Shown in pieces: positions 41,967 to 51,228 of a stretch of DNA of 61,393 bases; the first letter of the stretch is position 1, and each line of letters starts with the position of its first letter. A program made the position numbers and the translations under genes. A model generated the notes under the pieces. That model ran no database searches and was not told the origin of the DNA. It saw only the letters and a program-made list of their open reading frames with translations. Location of the stretch: NCBI GenBank assembly GCA_011389765.1, contig JAABTT010000011.1, positions 1 to 61,393 of the forward strand. Reading direction: 5' to 3'. This stretch comes from Desulfohalobiaceae bacterium S24. Its GTDB lineage: Bacteria; Desulfobacterota; Desulfovibrionia; Desulfovibrionales; Desulfothermaceae.

Positions 41967-43494
41967 TCTTCCTCAATACAAATGAGCTTCTGGTCATGCC
42001 CGATCCAACGGAATCGTACAGAATGACCGCAGCGTTTTGCAGCTGTTGCAGATTGGCGTTGATGGGGACGCCCTGAATTTCCGTGGGCTCAAGCGCGCCC
42101 CGGGCCAGATCAAAGGGCAGGCGCTGCATGCAGACCACGGAACAGTTGCCCCGGGTATGGATATTATTGACCATTTTTTGAGCAATAAATCGGGCCACCG
42201 CCTTTTTGGTATCCGGAGCCGAAGACTTGAGCAACTGCTCCAGGGTCAAAAAAATCATGGCGAAATTGGCCTGATGCTCAATCAGGAGATCCACATCATC
42301 CAAGTGCAAATTATTCCGGGCGAGCAGCTCCTGCAATTGGACCGGCGCGCTTCTGGTTCCGTAGAGAAACACCCCCTTGCCGTCCATCTCTCCAAAGACT
42401 TCATTTTCGATTTCAATGCCCTGGATATAATCGCCAAAGCAGCCATGGGTCCGCGTCAGACAGTCCAGGACCCCGGTTCGGGCCTGGGGAAAGGCATATC
42501 CCCGCCCCTGGTGTACAGCGATATCAAAGGTATGGTCCGCATGAATAAACACGGAGGCCACGGTCCGATACTTCCCGGAACGGACATAGGCCCCGGCCAG
42601 GGTTTGAACCGTTTCGGGATTTTTATCCAGGGTATTGATATCAAAGGCAAAGGCATTCATATGCTCCAGGTAGAAGGCGTAAGCGTCCTTGAAGCGGTCA
42701 AAGACTTTCCGCTCCACCGCCTCGGGATGCTGCATCTCCACGAATCGGTGCTGCACCCGGGCCGCAAAGGCCGGGATCCGGTAGATCAGGCTGGCCAGCT
42801 GGTTATCGACGATGAGTCCGTCAAGTGTTTCGCCCTGCAGCACTTCTTCGAGGGCCCTGGCCACACTGCTGGTCATATCCTCGCCCAAGGGCACCCTGTT
42901 CAAGGCCCGCTGCTCGTAGCTGCCGTCCGGCCTGCAGTCCGCCTTGGTTTCCAGGCTGGTGGCCAGGGCGTCATCCCCAAAAATAATATTCGCGGTATCA
43001 TTCGGGGGAAAGGACTTGGCCCGATGAATATTTTCAGCGCCCACGACCACCGAGAGATCCCCCGGCTGCAAATACCCGGCTATGGAGAGCATGAACAGCA
43101 ATTCCACCGAGACATTGAAGCCCGGACACCCGGCATAGAGATCAAAAACCAGGGCCCGGGGACACTGTTTGCGCACCAGTTCATAGGAATGCCTGACCTG
43201 GGGGTTTACTTCGTATTTGCTGTCCCCGACATTGGTCGCTCCTATCAAGACGCGCATTCTCGAGGCATCAAAGTCCGGACTTTTCAAGAGATCCTCAAAT
43301 GCAGTGACCCCGATGCGCTCGTCTGTGGAGGCGACCCGTCTGGTTTTAACCCCGATGCGCTCCTGGATGGTCGTGTCCGTTACCGGAATGTCTCCTTTAA
43401 AAAACATGCCCTGTTGCTCATACATGGCATTATCCACCACCCGGCCGCCCTGCCAGGCGCCGTAGCCTGCGATATCCAGTATTGAATCAAGCAT
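41959..43494 (-). CDS. Long KAS III-like thiolase-fold synthase, copy 1
   Basis: A 511-residue protein with triad C123 (DLYAGCPGFNVS), H407 (LLIEHQANFAM) and N450 (HTRGNCSVVCM). The N-terminal segment GRVVDNAMYEQQGMFFKGDIPVTDTTIQERIGVK shows FabH-like spacing with an insert. The two copies share most motifs word for word and clearly arose by duplication. I chose ATG 43494 with AAGGA upstream; it follows hflC after 116 bp on the same strand. A heterodimer of the two products is plausible. Confidence 0.75.
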   Translation of the reverse strand: MLDSILDIAGYGAWQGGRVVDNAMYEQQGMFFKGDIPVTDTTIQERIGVKTRRVASTDERIGVTAFEDLLKSPDFDASRMRVLIGATNVGDSKYEVNPQVRHSYELVRKQCPRALVFDLYAGCPGFNVSVELLFMLSIAGYLQPGDLSVVVGAENIHRAKSFPPNDTANIIFGDDALATSLETKADCRPDGSYEQRALNRVPLGEDMTSSVARALEEVLQGETLDGLIVDNQLASLIYRIPAFAARVQHRFVEMQHPEAVERKVFDRFKDAYAFYLEHMNAFAFDINTLDKNPETVQTLAGAYVRSGKYRTVASVFIHADHTFDIAVHQGRGYAFPQARTGVLDCLTRTHGCFGDYIQGIEIENEVFGEMDGKGVFLYGTRSAPVQLQELLARNNLHLDDVDLLIEHQANFAMIFLTLEQLLKSSAPDTKKAVARFIAQKMVNNIHTRGNCSVVCMQRLPFDLARGALEPTEIQGVPINANLQQLQNAAVILYDSVGSGMTRSSFVLRKNA

Positions 43495-43610
43495 GATGAC
43501 GTCCTTTTTCAACCAATTATCAGCGAAATAGAAGAAAAAAGCGCCGGGACATACGTTCCGACGCTTTTCAAAGCCCAATCATCTTTATTCACTGCACGCC
43601 GTGTCGCTTA

Positions 43611-44465
43611 TTACTGCAAATACCTGAAAAATTCGCTTTCAGGGGTCAAGACCAGGGAGGTCTTCTCGCCCAGACTCTTTCTGTAGGCCTCCAGACTCCG
43701 GGTAAAGGCATAAAATTCTTCACCCTGCTTATAGGCGTCCCCGTAGATTTTCGCGGCCTGGGCATCGCCCTCGCCCCGAAGCACCTGCGATTTCCGCTCG
43801 GCCTCGGCCAGCATGATGGTCCGGTCCTTGTCCGCTTCCGCCCTGATAATGGCCGCTTGTTCCTCGCCTTCGGAGCGGTACTGCTTGGCCTTGCGCTCCC
43901 GCTCCGAACTCATGCGGGCGAAAATGGCCTGCTGGTTCTCCGGCGGCAGGTCGGTGCGCTTGATGCGCACGTCTTCGAGTTTAATCCCGTAAGACTTGAG
44001 GTCTTCCCTGGACTCCACCAGGACTGTTTCCATGATCTCGTCCCGCTTGAAATTCACGATATCGATCAAATTGTAGCGGCCCATGGCCACCCGCATCTCG
44101 GCATAGACGATATCATCCAGCCGGGAGACGCCCCCGGCCTCGGTCCGGGCGGTTCTATAAAATTTCAAGGTGTCCTCGATTCGCCATCTGGCATAATTGT
44201 CCACCACCAGGGTCTTTTTGTCCCTGGTGATGATCTCCGCCGGGTCGGCGTCGTATTCCAGGATACGATGATCAAAAGTGGTCACGTTCTGGATAAAGGG
44301 CAGCTTGAAATGCAGACCGGGCCCGATGGTCCCCCCCACGGGTTTCCCCATTTGCAGGAGCAGGGCTTTCTGGGTCTGGTCCACAGTATAAAAAGTCTGG
44401 CTGATGCCCAGCAAAAGCAGGACAAGCACAACGATAATGACAACCGGAGATTTCTGTACCGCCAT
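43611..44465 (-). CDS. hflC: HflC, SPFH-domain membrane protease modulator subunit
   Basis: The 284-residue protein has an N-terminal membrane helix (residues 7-25) and an SPFH/Band-7 domain: FYTVDQTQKALLLQMGKPVGG, GPGLHFKLPFIQNV, YARWRI, then the long helix ERERKAKQYRSEGEEQAAIIRAEADKD. The C-terminal part matches HflC. HflK and HflC form a large periplasmic cage around the FtsH protease and tune degradation of membrane proteins. It lies 55 bp after hflK. Confidence 0.93.
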   Translation of the reverse strand: MAVQKSPVVIIVVLVLLLLGISQTFYTVDQTQKALLLQMGKPVGGTIGPGLHFKLPFIQNVTTFDHRILEYDADPAEIITRDKKTLVVDNYARWRIEDTLKFYRTARTEAGGVSRLDDIVYAEMRVAMGRYNLIDIVNFKRDEIMETVLVESREDLKSYGIKLEDVRIKRTDLPPENQQAIFARMSSERERKAKQYRSEGEEQAAIIRAEADKDRTIMLAEAERKSQVLRGEGDAQAAKIYGDAYKQGEEFYAFTRSLEAYRKSLGEKTSLVLTPESEFFRYLQ

Positions 44466-44520
44466 GAATATTCCTCTAAAATTTTAGATTTTGGGTCAGG
44501 CCTGAAGGCAGGCCTGAACA

Positions 44521-45597
44521 TTATTTATTTTCGTCCTTGCGATGGAGCTGATCCAAAGGCAGGTAAGGCAGCATCTTTTCCGCGGCCTTCTCCGAAAGGA
44601 TGGTCTTTTGCCTGGAATTCACAAAGACATCTTCCATGGCTTCCAAATACAAGCGCTTTCTGGTCACGTTTTCAGCCTGCCTGTATTCGGCCAGCAGCTT
44701 CAAGAAGCGTTCGCTCTCGCCTTTGGCCTTTCGCACCTTGGACTCCTTGAAGGCCTCGGCCTCGTTGACGACGGTGGCCACCTGTCCCCGGGCCTTAGGC
44801 AGGATTTCGTTGCGATAGCTCTTGGCCTGATTCATCAAGCGGCTGCGGTCCTCCCGGGCGCTGGCCACGTCCTTGAAAGCCGCTACGACCGGATCCGGGG
44901 GATGGACATCCTGCAGCTTGACCGCGGTGATATCGATCCCGCTGTTGTATTTGTCCAGGGTGGACTGCAAAAGCTCCATGGTCTCAATCTGGATCTCCAT
45001 CTTCCTCTCGGTCAGGACCGACTCCACGTCATTGGATCCGATCGTCGCCCGCATGGAGGCCTCGGCCGCGTCCTTGACCGTTTTCACCGGCTCCGCGATA
45101 TTGAAGAGATAATTCTCCGCCGCCTTGATCCGGTACTGGACGATAAACTGCACGTCCACGATATTCTCGTCCCCGGTGAGCATCAGGGCTTCCTTGGGGA
45201 CCTTGCGAAAATTGCCCTGGGAAAACCCCATTGATTCGGACGATCTGAAGCCGATCTCCATCCGTTGAATACGGGTCACACTCGGGGTCTGGACCCTTTC
45301 TATCGGAAATGGAATCCGCAGATGCGGACCGGGCTGGGTCACCCGGACAAAGGCCCCGAAACGCTGCACCACCCCGACCTCGTCCGGCTTGACGATGTAA
45401 AAGCCGCTGGCCAGCCAGAGCAGAATCACCACTCCGATCGCAAGCTTCACCCCCGGGGATTTCATGTTTTTGAAACGCATGAGCTTCTCTTTGAGCTGCT
45501 CAAAATCCGGGGGCGTGGGGCCGCCGCTGCCGCCGCTGTTGCTGCCGCCCGGTTTCCTCTGCCGTTTTTCTTGTAATTTTTCCCAGTCCCAGTTCAT
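44521..45597 (-). CDS. hflK: HflK, SPFH-domain membrane protease modulator subunit
   Basis: The 358-residue protein begins with the HflK-type soluble N-terminus (MNWDWEKLQEKRQRKPG followed by glycine/serine-rich and PTPPDFEQL), then a membrane helix (about 52-70) and the SPFH domain (GFYIVKPDEVGVVQRFGAFVRVTQPGPHLRIPFPIE), NIVDVQFIVQYRI, and a charged coiled helix. The start ATG 45597 gives the usual HflK start; an upstream in-frame start at 45678 has no support. Confidence 0.93.
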   Translation of the reverse strand: MNWDWEKLQEKRQRKPGGSNSGGSGGPTPPDFEQLKEKLMRFKNMKSPGVKLAIGVVILLWLASGFYIVKPDEVGVVQRFGAFVRVTQPGPHLRIPFPIERVQTPSVTRIQRMEIGFRSSESMGFSQGNFRKVPKEALMLTGDENIVDVQFIVQYRIKAAENYLFNIAEPVKTVKDAAEASMRATIGSNDVESVLTERKMEIQIETMELLQSTLDKYNSGIDITAVKLQDVHPPDPVVAAFKDVASAREDRSRLMNQAKSYRNEILPKARGQVATVVNEAEAFKESKVRKAKGESERFLKLLAEYRQAENVTRKRLYLEAMEDVFVNSRQKTILSEKAAEKMLPYLPLDQLHRKDENK

Positions 45598-45875
45598 AAT
45601 CAAAAGACAATACCTGAAAGCCTGCCGCTCGTCAAGCAAATCCAAAAGGCCGCCGAACAAATGACTGTCTGGCAGCATTCTGGATTTGCTTGATAAAATG
45701 CAGCCTGCACAGTATCTTTCAATATTTGCCTAGCAAAAAAATTTATAAAATCGAGCATTCAGAAATTTCATTGCCGGGTTGAAAAGACGAGGTGGATTTG
45801 AAGTGTTGACAACTCCGGCTATTTGTTAGAGAAGAAAACACATCGTCAAGCTCGTTTTCAAGGAAGGAGAACACC

Positions 45876-47258
45876 ATGCGACCCGTCAATCCTGAAATGT
45901 TTCGTGCCTATGATATTCGAGGCGTCGTGGACCAAGATTTTGATGAGGAATGGGTTGAGAACCTCGGCCGGGCCTGCGGCACGTATTTCCGCAGGCAGGG
46001 TTTGTCCCAAGCCGTGGTGGGCCGGGACAACAGACACAGTTCTGCTGACTATCAGGCCCGTATGGTGGAAGGCCTGGTGTCCGCCGGAGTCGATTGCGTG
46101 TTTCTGCCGATGGTGCCCACCCCGGTCTTTTACTATGCCGTGAGATCCCTGCAGCGCCAGGCCGGGGTGATGATCACCGCCAGCCACAATCCGCCGGAAT
46201 TCAACGGTTTCAAAGTCTGGGCCGGTTCAAACACCATTCACACCGAGGAAATCCAAAAACTGTACCGGATCATGAAGGAAGCAGATTTTGAACAGGGGCA
46301 GGGAGCGGCCAGCGAACTGGATATCGTCCCCTCCTATCTGGAGGAGCTGGCCGGCCAGACCCGGCTCAGACATCCCCTGAAAATCGTTGTCGACGGAGGC
46401 AACGGAAGCGGAGGCCTGGTCTGCGCCGAACTCTTGCGCCGCATCGGAGCGCAGGTCATAGAACTGTATTGCGAGCCCGATCCTCAATTCCCCAATCATC
46501 ACCCTGATCCAACAGTCCTGGACAACATCCGGGACCTGCAGGCAACCGTCAAAGAACATCAGGCCCACTTCGGGGTCGGGCTGGACGGGGACGGCGACCG
46601 CATCGGCGTGGTGGACCATCTCGGTCGGCTCCTGTACGGAGACCAGCTCCTGACCCTCTACAGCAGGCAGATCCTGGAACAGCACCCCGGGACAACCGTC
46701 ATCGGAGAAGTGAAATGCTCCCACCTCCTGTTTCAGGACATTACCCGGCACGGGGGCAGGCCGCTGATGTGGAAGACCGGCCATTCCCTGATCAAGGCCA
46801 AGATGAAGGAAGAAAACGCCCTGCTTGCCGGAGAAATGAGCGGGCACATGTTTTTTGGAGATCGCTACTACGGGTATGACGACGCCCTGTATGCGGCCCA
46901 GCGTCTGGCGGAAATCGTGGATCAAAACCCGAGCAAAACCCTGGATGCTTACTTTTCCGCCTGGCCGAAGACTGAGAACACCCCGGAAATCCGCAAGGAA
47001 TGCCCGGATGCCGTCAAATTCAAGCTTATTGACAAAGCCCAGGACTACTTCAAACAGCTCTCAGGTGATTTTGAACTGGTGGATGTGGACGGGATCCGAA
47101 TCAATTTTTCCGACGGATGGGGACTGCTTCGGGCCTCCAACACCCAGCCGGTGCTGGTCCTGCGCTTTGAGGCCGAAACCCCTGAACGGCTGAAGGAAAT
47201 CCGGGCCTTCATCGAAAAACCCCTTGAAAAGTGGATCGAGGAGATGAAGGCTTCCTGA
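45876..47258 (+). CDS. manB: Phosphomannomutase/phosphoglucomutase
   Basis: The 460-residue alpha-D-phosphohexomutase has all four active-site loops: phosphoserine loop TASHNPPEFNGFK, metal loop DGDGDRIG, sugar-binding loop GEMSGHMFF and phosphate loop RASNTQP. These interconvert mannose or glucose 6- and 1-phosphates for LPS and exopolysaccharide sugars (AlgC-like). AAGGAAGGAG lies upstream of ATG. It is not in an obvious sugar operon; rnhA follows after 150 bp. Confidence 0.9.
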   Translation: MRPVNPEMFRAYDIRGVVDQDFDEEWVENLGRACGTYFRRQGLSQAVVGRDNRHSSADYQARMVEGLVSAGVDCVFLPMVPTPVFYYAVRSLQRQAGVMITASHNPPEFNGFKVWAGSNTIHTEEIQKLYRIMKEADFEQGQGAASELDIVPSYLEELAGQTRLRHPLKIVVDGGNGSGGLVCAELLRRIGAQVIELYCEPDPQFPNHHPDPTVLDNIRDLQATVKEHQAHFGVGLDGDGDRIGVVDHLGRLLYGDQLLTLYSRQILEQHPGTTVIGEVKCSHLLFQDITRHGGRPLMWKTGHSLIKAKMKEENALLAGEMSGHMFFGDRYYGYDDALYAAQRLAEIVDQNPSKTLDAYFSAWPKTENTPEIRKECPDAVKFKLIDKAQDYFKQLSGDFELVDVDGIRINFSDGWGLLRASNTQPVLVLRFEAETPERLKEIRAFIEKPLEKWIEEMKAS

Positions 47259-47409
47259 GGTATCGATGAATTCCTCTTGTGAAACTTCAGCCGATGCCAC
47301 GAACCGAGCACAGAGCTCTCTTTTTTTCTTAACCGTGAACCGTGAACCGTGAACCTGGAACTGTTGAATTACGGGCTAAGCCGGCTTTGAAGAAATATCA
47401 ACAACACCC

Positions 47410-47895
47410 ATGAATGCTACATCGCCATACGACTGCGTTATCTATACGGACGGAGCCTGTTCAGGAAACCCGGGTCCAGGGGGCTGGGCCGCCGTGATAC
47501 TTGCAAACGGCCGGTGCCGGGAAGTCTCCGGAGGCCTCTCCGGTACAACAAACAATCGAATGGAAATCATGGCCATGCTTAAAGGACTTGAGGCCCTGGA
47601 CAGACGGTTCAAAGTCCTGGTGGTCACGGATTCCAGATATCTCCATGACGCCCTGAACAAAGGCTGGCTCAGACGCTGGCAGCAAAACGGCTGGCAGACC
47701 TCCGGAAAAAAGCCTGTCAAAAACCAGGATCTCTGGATCACGATGCTTGAGTTGCTCACCCGGCATGAAGTCACCATTCAGTGGACCCCGGCCCATCGAG
47801 GCCAGAAGGAGAATGAGCGTTGCGATCTCCTGGCCAGAACTGCGGCTTCAAGCCCGCATCTCCCGCTTGATTCAGGCGGATATACCGCGAATTGA
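47410..47895 (+). CDS. rnhA: Ribonuclease HI
   Basis: The 161-residue protein has the RNase HI DEDD residues: D in YTDGACSGNPGPGGW, E in NRMEIMAML, D in VTDSRYL and D in ENERCDLLA. It cleaves RNA in RNA-DNA hybrids. The conserved VKGHAGH loop reads TPAHRGQ here, a modest deviation that keeps the His. It is followed 12 bp later by rnc. Confidence 0.92.
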   Translation: MNATSPYDCVIYTDGACSGNPGPGGWAAVILANGRCREVSGGLSGTTNNRMEIMAMLKGLEALDRRFKVLVVTDSRYLHDALNKGWLRRWQQNGWQTSGKKPVKNQDLWITMLELLTRHEVTIQWTPAHRGQKENERCDLLARTAASSPHLPLDSGGYTAN

Positions 47896-47907
47896 AAATG
47901 AAATGAT

Positions 47908-48615
47908 ATGCATAATGAACAATTAGCAACCTTTGAGCAGACAATCGGCTATCAATTCAAAAATCGGGCCTTACTCCTGCAGGCTCTCACCCACAGCTCC
48001 TATGCCAATGAATTCGATCAGACCCTTGAAAATAATGAACGGCTCGAATTTTTAGGAGACGCGGTCCTGGAGCTGTGCGTATCCCAGGAATTGTATCTCC
48101 GCTTTCCTGAGGAACGGGAAGGCGTGCTCACCTGCCTTCGGGCCCAACTGGTGAGCGAAGCAGCCCTGGCTGATACAGCCAGGAGTCTGGGGGTCCAGAA
48201 GTACCTGCTTCTGGGAAAAGGGGAAGAGAATCAAGGCGGCCGGGAACGGGATTCGATTCTGTGTGATGTTCTGGAATCCGTGTTCGGGGCGATTTTTCTG
48301 GATGGGGGCTTCTCCCGGGTGAATGAGCTGATCCTGAATTTGTTGTCCCCAAAATGGCCGAAATCAGGAAAATTCAAAAAGAACAAAGACTTTAAAAGCA
48401 GACTCCAGGAAATCACCCAAAAATTTTTTTCCGACCGGCCGCGCTATACCCTCCGGAACAGTTTCGGTCCGGAGCATGAAAAGATCTATGCCGTGCAGCT
48501 CAGTCTGCCCAACGGGCAACAGTATCACGCTGAAGCCGGCAGTGTGAAAAAGGCTGAACAGCTGGCCGCGCAAAAGGCCCTCTCCGATCTCAAAAACACG
48601 GGGCCATCAAGCTGA
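47908..48615 (+). CDS. rnc: Ribonuclease III
   Basis: The 235-residue protein has an RNase III domain (residues 1-150) with signature NNERLEFLGDAVLEL and catalytic EDV-type segment LCDVLESVFGAIFLDGG, then a dsRNA-binding domain (DFKSRLQEITQ ... GSVKKAEQLAAQKAL). It processes rRNA and double-stranded RNA. A 21-bp perfect hairpin overlaps its stop codon, a possible substrate of the enzyme itself. Confidence 0.93.
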   Translation: MHNEQLATFEQTIGYQFKNRALLLQALTHSSYANEFDQTLENNERLEFLGDAVLELCVSQELYLRFPEEREGVLTCLRAQLVSEAALADTARSLGVQKYLLLGKGEENQGGRERDSILCDVLESVFGAIFLDGGFSRVNELILNLLSPKWPKSGKFKKNKDFKSRLQEITQKFFSDRPRYTLRNSFGPEHEKIYAVQLSLPNGQQYHAEAGSVKKAEQLAAQKALSDLKNTGPSS

Positions 48616-48633
48616 TGGCCCCGTGTTTTTGAG
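48589..48633 (+). terminator. Long perfect hairpin overlapping the rnc stop codon
   Basis: A 21-bp perfect stem (48589-48609 with 48613-48633; core ACACGGGGCCATCA / TGATGGCCCCGTGT) with loop AGC. It ends in GTGTTTTTGAG, so it works as an intrinsic terminator. The right arm begins at the TGA stop. Confidence 0.85.
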
Positions 48634-49113
48634 ATATATCCTGTTTGCAACCGAGCTGTCCCCAGCGGCAGGTCTGCCCTGCCTTTTACATTCTTCCTCT
48701 TCCCGACCTCTCGTATGAAACTTCAGCTGGTTCCACGAACCGATCACAGAGCTCTCTTTCGCTTCAACGCTTCCGGCTCTTGGTTTTCTAAGGCTTGCTC
48801 ACTGGGGATCTTTGCCCCCTCCGGACTCTATGTTCTGTTCTTTGACAAACAACCATTCTTCAATGGAAATCTTTTTCTTTCTTCGAGTTGCAAGCTGATG
48901 CGACGGTCCGGTTTCCCCCGGCGAGCAAGCCTAAGAACACCAAAAAGCCTCCCAGCGAGGTCGCGATAGAGAACCCTGTGACCGGTTCTCTATCCTATGA
49001 CCTATTGTTTGCATGGTACGTTTCTTTATTGATCAAACTGGCAGTCGTGGATTTCAAGATGAATAGCATAAAAGCTTAGTCGTATATTGTAATAAATATC
49101 AAATAATTATGTG
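48634..49113. repeat. Intergenic region with dispersed repeat copies
   Basis: 48713-48760 (GAAACTTCAGCTGGTTCCAC ... CACAGAGCTCTCTTT) is a close copy of 47279-47322. 49023-49113 (GATCAAACTGGCAGTCGTGG ... TGTGTCAACCCTGCC) is a copy of 3163-3255. No gene is supported; the open frame at 48715-48969 is a repeat translation. Confidence 0.65.
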
Positions 49114-50235
49114 TCAACCCTGCCTGACAATCATATCCCGAAAAGCCCGGAAGAATCCTCTCGAATCATGGGGACCCGGCGCCGCTTCCGGATGAAACTG
49201 CACCGCCATCACGGCTTTGCTCTGATGCACAAAGCCCTCGAGGGTCGCATCGTTGAGATTCACATAGCTTTGCTTGAGACTGTCCGTCTTGGAAATATCC
49301 ACGCAAAAGCCATGATTCTGCGACGAGATTTCAATCCGTCCGGAATCAAGATGTTTGACCGGATGATTCAAACCGTGATGTCCGAATTTGAGCTTGTAAC
49401 TCTTTCCACCGAAAGCCAGGGCAAGGATCTGGTGTCCGAGACAGATGCCGCCGATGGGATACATCTCCGCCAACAAAGCCGTTTCATGAATGATCTCCGG
49501 CAATGCAGCCGGGTCTCCCGGCCCGTTAGTCAAAAACACCCCGTCCGGATTGCATTTTCTGACCTCTGCGGCTGAAAAGCCGGCCGGAACCACCAGAACC
49601 TGCAGCCCTTGTTCTCTTAAAAGGCGAAGGATATTGAATTTGACCCCAAAGTCATAAACCACAACCCTTGGACCTTCAAAAGGCCATTGGAATGCACCTT
49701 CCTCGAAGGAGACCTCCTGCATGCCGCTTTCAGTCCAGAAAAAAGGGGCCTTGGCACTCACTTGATCCACCAGGTTGCAGCCCTGCATAGGGGGAATGGC
49801 TTGAGCCTTTTCCACCACCCGGGCCGGGTCCGTCTCCGAAGTGGAAATCACCCCGCGCATGGCTCCTTTCAGTCGAATATGCCGGGTCAAGGCTCTGGTA
49901 TCAATGCCTTCCAGACCGATAACCCCGTTTTCCATCAGATAATCCGGCAAAGAGGCCGCATGTCTGTAATTGGAAGGCCGGCGGCAGCATTCTTTGACGA
50001 TAAACCCGGCGACCTGAACCCGGCTCGATTCCACATCCTCGGCATTGACCCCGTAATTCCCGATATGCGGATAGGTCATGCAGACCAGCTGCCGCCGATA
50101 GGAGGGATCGGTCAGCACTTCCTGATATCCGGTCATACCCGTATTAAAAATGACCTCTCCCTCGGCCTGGCCGGCTCCGGTGAAACTCTCGCCGACAAAG
50201 CAGGTCCCGTCCTCCAAACCAAGAATCGCTTTCAT
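49114..50235 (-). CDS. carA: Carbamoyl-phosphate synthase small subunit
   Basis: The 373-residue protein has the CarA N-terminal domain ([21 protein letters not shown]) and a class I glutaminase domain with nucleophile C265 in GGICLGHQ and the later His-Glu in [13 protein letters not shown]. It hydrolyses glutamine and channels ammonia to CarB for arginine and pyrimidine synthesis. carB is not in the window. Its ATG shares a base with the kdsB stop codon (TAATG). Confidence 0.95.
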   Translation of the reverse strand: MKAILGLEDGTCFVGESFTGAGQAEGEVIFNTGMTGYQEVLTDPSYRRQLVCMTYPHIGNYGVNAEDVESSRVQVAGFIVKECCRRPSNYRHAASLPDYLMENGVIGLEGIDTRALTRHIRLKGAMRGVISTSETDPARVVEKAQAIPPMQGCNLVDQVSAKAPFFWTESGMQEVSFEEGAFQWPFEGPRVVVYDFGVKFNILRLLREQGLQVLVVPAGFSAAEVRKCNPDGVFLTNGPGDPAALPEIIHETALLAEMYPIGGICLGHQILALAFGGKSYKLKFGHHGLNHPVKHLDSGRIEISSQNHGFCVDISKTDSLKQSYVNLNDATLEGFVHQSKAVMAVQFHPEAAPGPHDSRGFFRAFRDMIVRQG

Positions 50236-50984
50236 TACGCTTGCTCCTCAATCATTATTCTTTCAACCGCGGCCAGGTCTTCCGGCCGATCCACCCCATG
50301 GCTCCTGTGCTGTGTGAGCACCACGTCTATCGGTATTCCCCATTCCAGAAGCCGCAGCTGCTCGAGTTTTTCCGCCTGTTCCAGCCGGCCGGGCCCTAAG
50401 GATTGAAAATATTTGAGCGTCTGATAACGGTAGGCGTACAGGCCGATATGCCCCAAATAGGACGCTGCGGTCTGATTCGCGTGCTGATAGGGAATTTTTG
50501 AGCGGGAAAAATAAAGAGCCCGTCCATCCCGAGCAAGCACCACCTTCACGACATCCGGCCGATCGGCTTCAGGCGGCTCCAAGCGTCTGGCCAGGGTACT
50601 CACCTGGACCTCCTGCCGATCAAAGGGGGCAAGCAGCTGGTCGATCATTCCGGTAACCAGAGCGGGCTCGTCTCCTTGTATATTCACAACAACGGAATCA
50701 GGCGCAATCTTCAAAAACTGCGCCGCTTCAAACACTCTCTCCGTCCCGCTCCTGTGCCGCCCTCCGGTCATGAGCACCGGCACATCGTATTCCCGGGCGG
50801 CCTGAAAAATCCTGTCGTCATCCGTGGCCAGCACTGTTTTCGCAAGCATTTGATTTTTCGAAGTTCGTTGATACACATGCCAGAACATGGGTTTGCCGTG
50901 AATACGGGCCAGCGGCTTGCCGGGAAATCGGGTGGAGGCATACCGGACCGGAATAATAGCGTAAAAAAGCGGCCTGTTGTTCAT
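50235..50984 (-). CDS. kdsB: 3-deoxy-manno-octulosonate cytidylyltransferase
   Basis: The 249-residue protein shows the KdsB motifs [51 protein letters not shown] and YFSRSKIPY. It activates Kdo as CMP-Kdo for LPS inner core, indicating an LPS-bearing outer membrane. The usual family length is about 250. Coupled to carA by a one-base overlap; the two are not functionally linked in an obvious way. Confidence 0.94.
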   Translation of the reverse strand: MNNRPLFYAIIPVRYASTRFPGKPLARIHGKPMFWHVYQRTSKNQMLAKTVLATDDDRIFQAAREYDVPVLMTGGRHRSGTERVFEAAQFLKIAPDSVVVNIQGDEPALVTGMIDQLLAPFDRQEVQVSTLARRLEPPEADRPDVVKVVLARDGRALYFSRSKIPYQHANQTAASYLGHIGLYAYRYQTLKYFQSLGPGRLEQAEKLEQLRLLEWGIPIDVVLTQHRSHGVDRPEDLAAVERIMIEEQA

Positions 50985-50992
50985 AAATACAG

Positions 50993-51228
50993 AGCTCTTT
51001 CCCGAGAGCTAAAATTTGTATTCACTTTTGGACACCTGAAACCTCATAAATGTCCTGTTTTGCAGACAACCCAAGTATTTTAGAGAGATACTAAATTTTT
51101 CACGAAGTTACGAAGTCTTAAATATCAATTAGAATGTATTTGATCAAAATCATACAATGCCCTATACTTTCAAACAGGTTGCAGGAACACGAAGATAGGG
51201 TATTTTTCTTGAATGGTCAAAAATTGAT
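50993..51228. repeat. Dispersed repeat copy before pilB
   Basis: 50993-51036 (ACAGAGCTCTTTCCCGAGAG ... ACTTTTGGACACC) is another copy of the unit at 2576-2620, inverted relative to 1130-1177. The rest is AT-rich upstream DNA of pilB. Confidence 0.6.

Noticed and set aside
42037-43485. 482-codon open frame antisense to the first KAS-like gene
   Set aside because: Shadow of a GC-rich coding sequence; no ribosome site or family resemblance, and the other strand has catalytic motifs.
51045-51200. Possible riboswitch before pilB
   Set aside because: AT-rich sequence without a recognisable GEMM or other riboswitch core; explained partly by repeat DNA.
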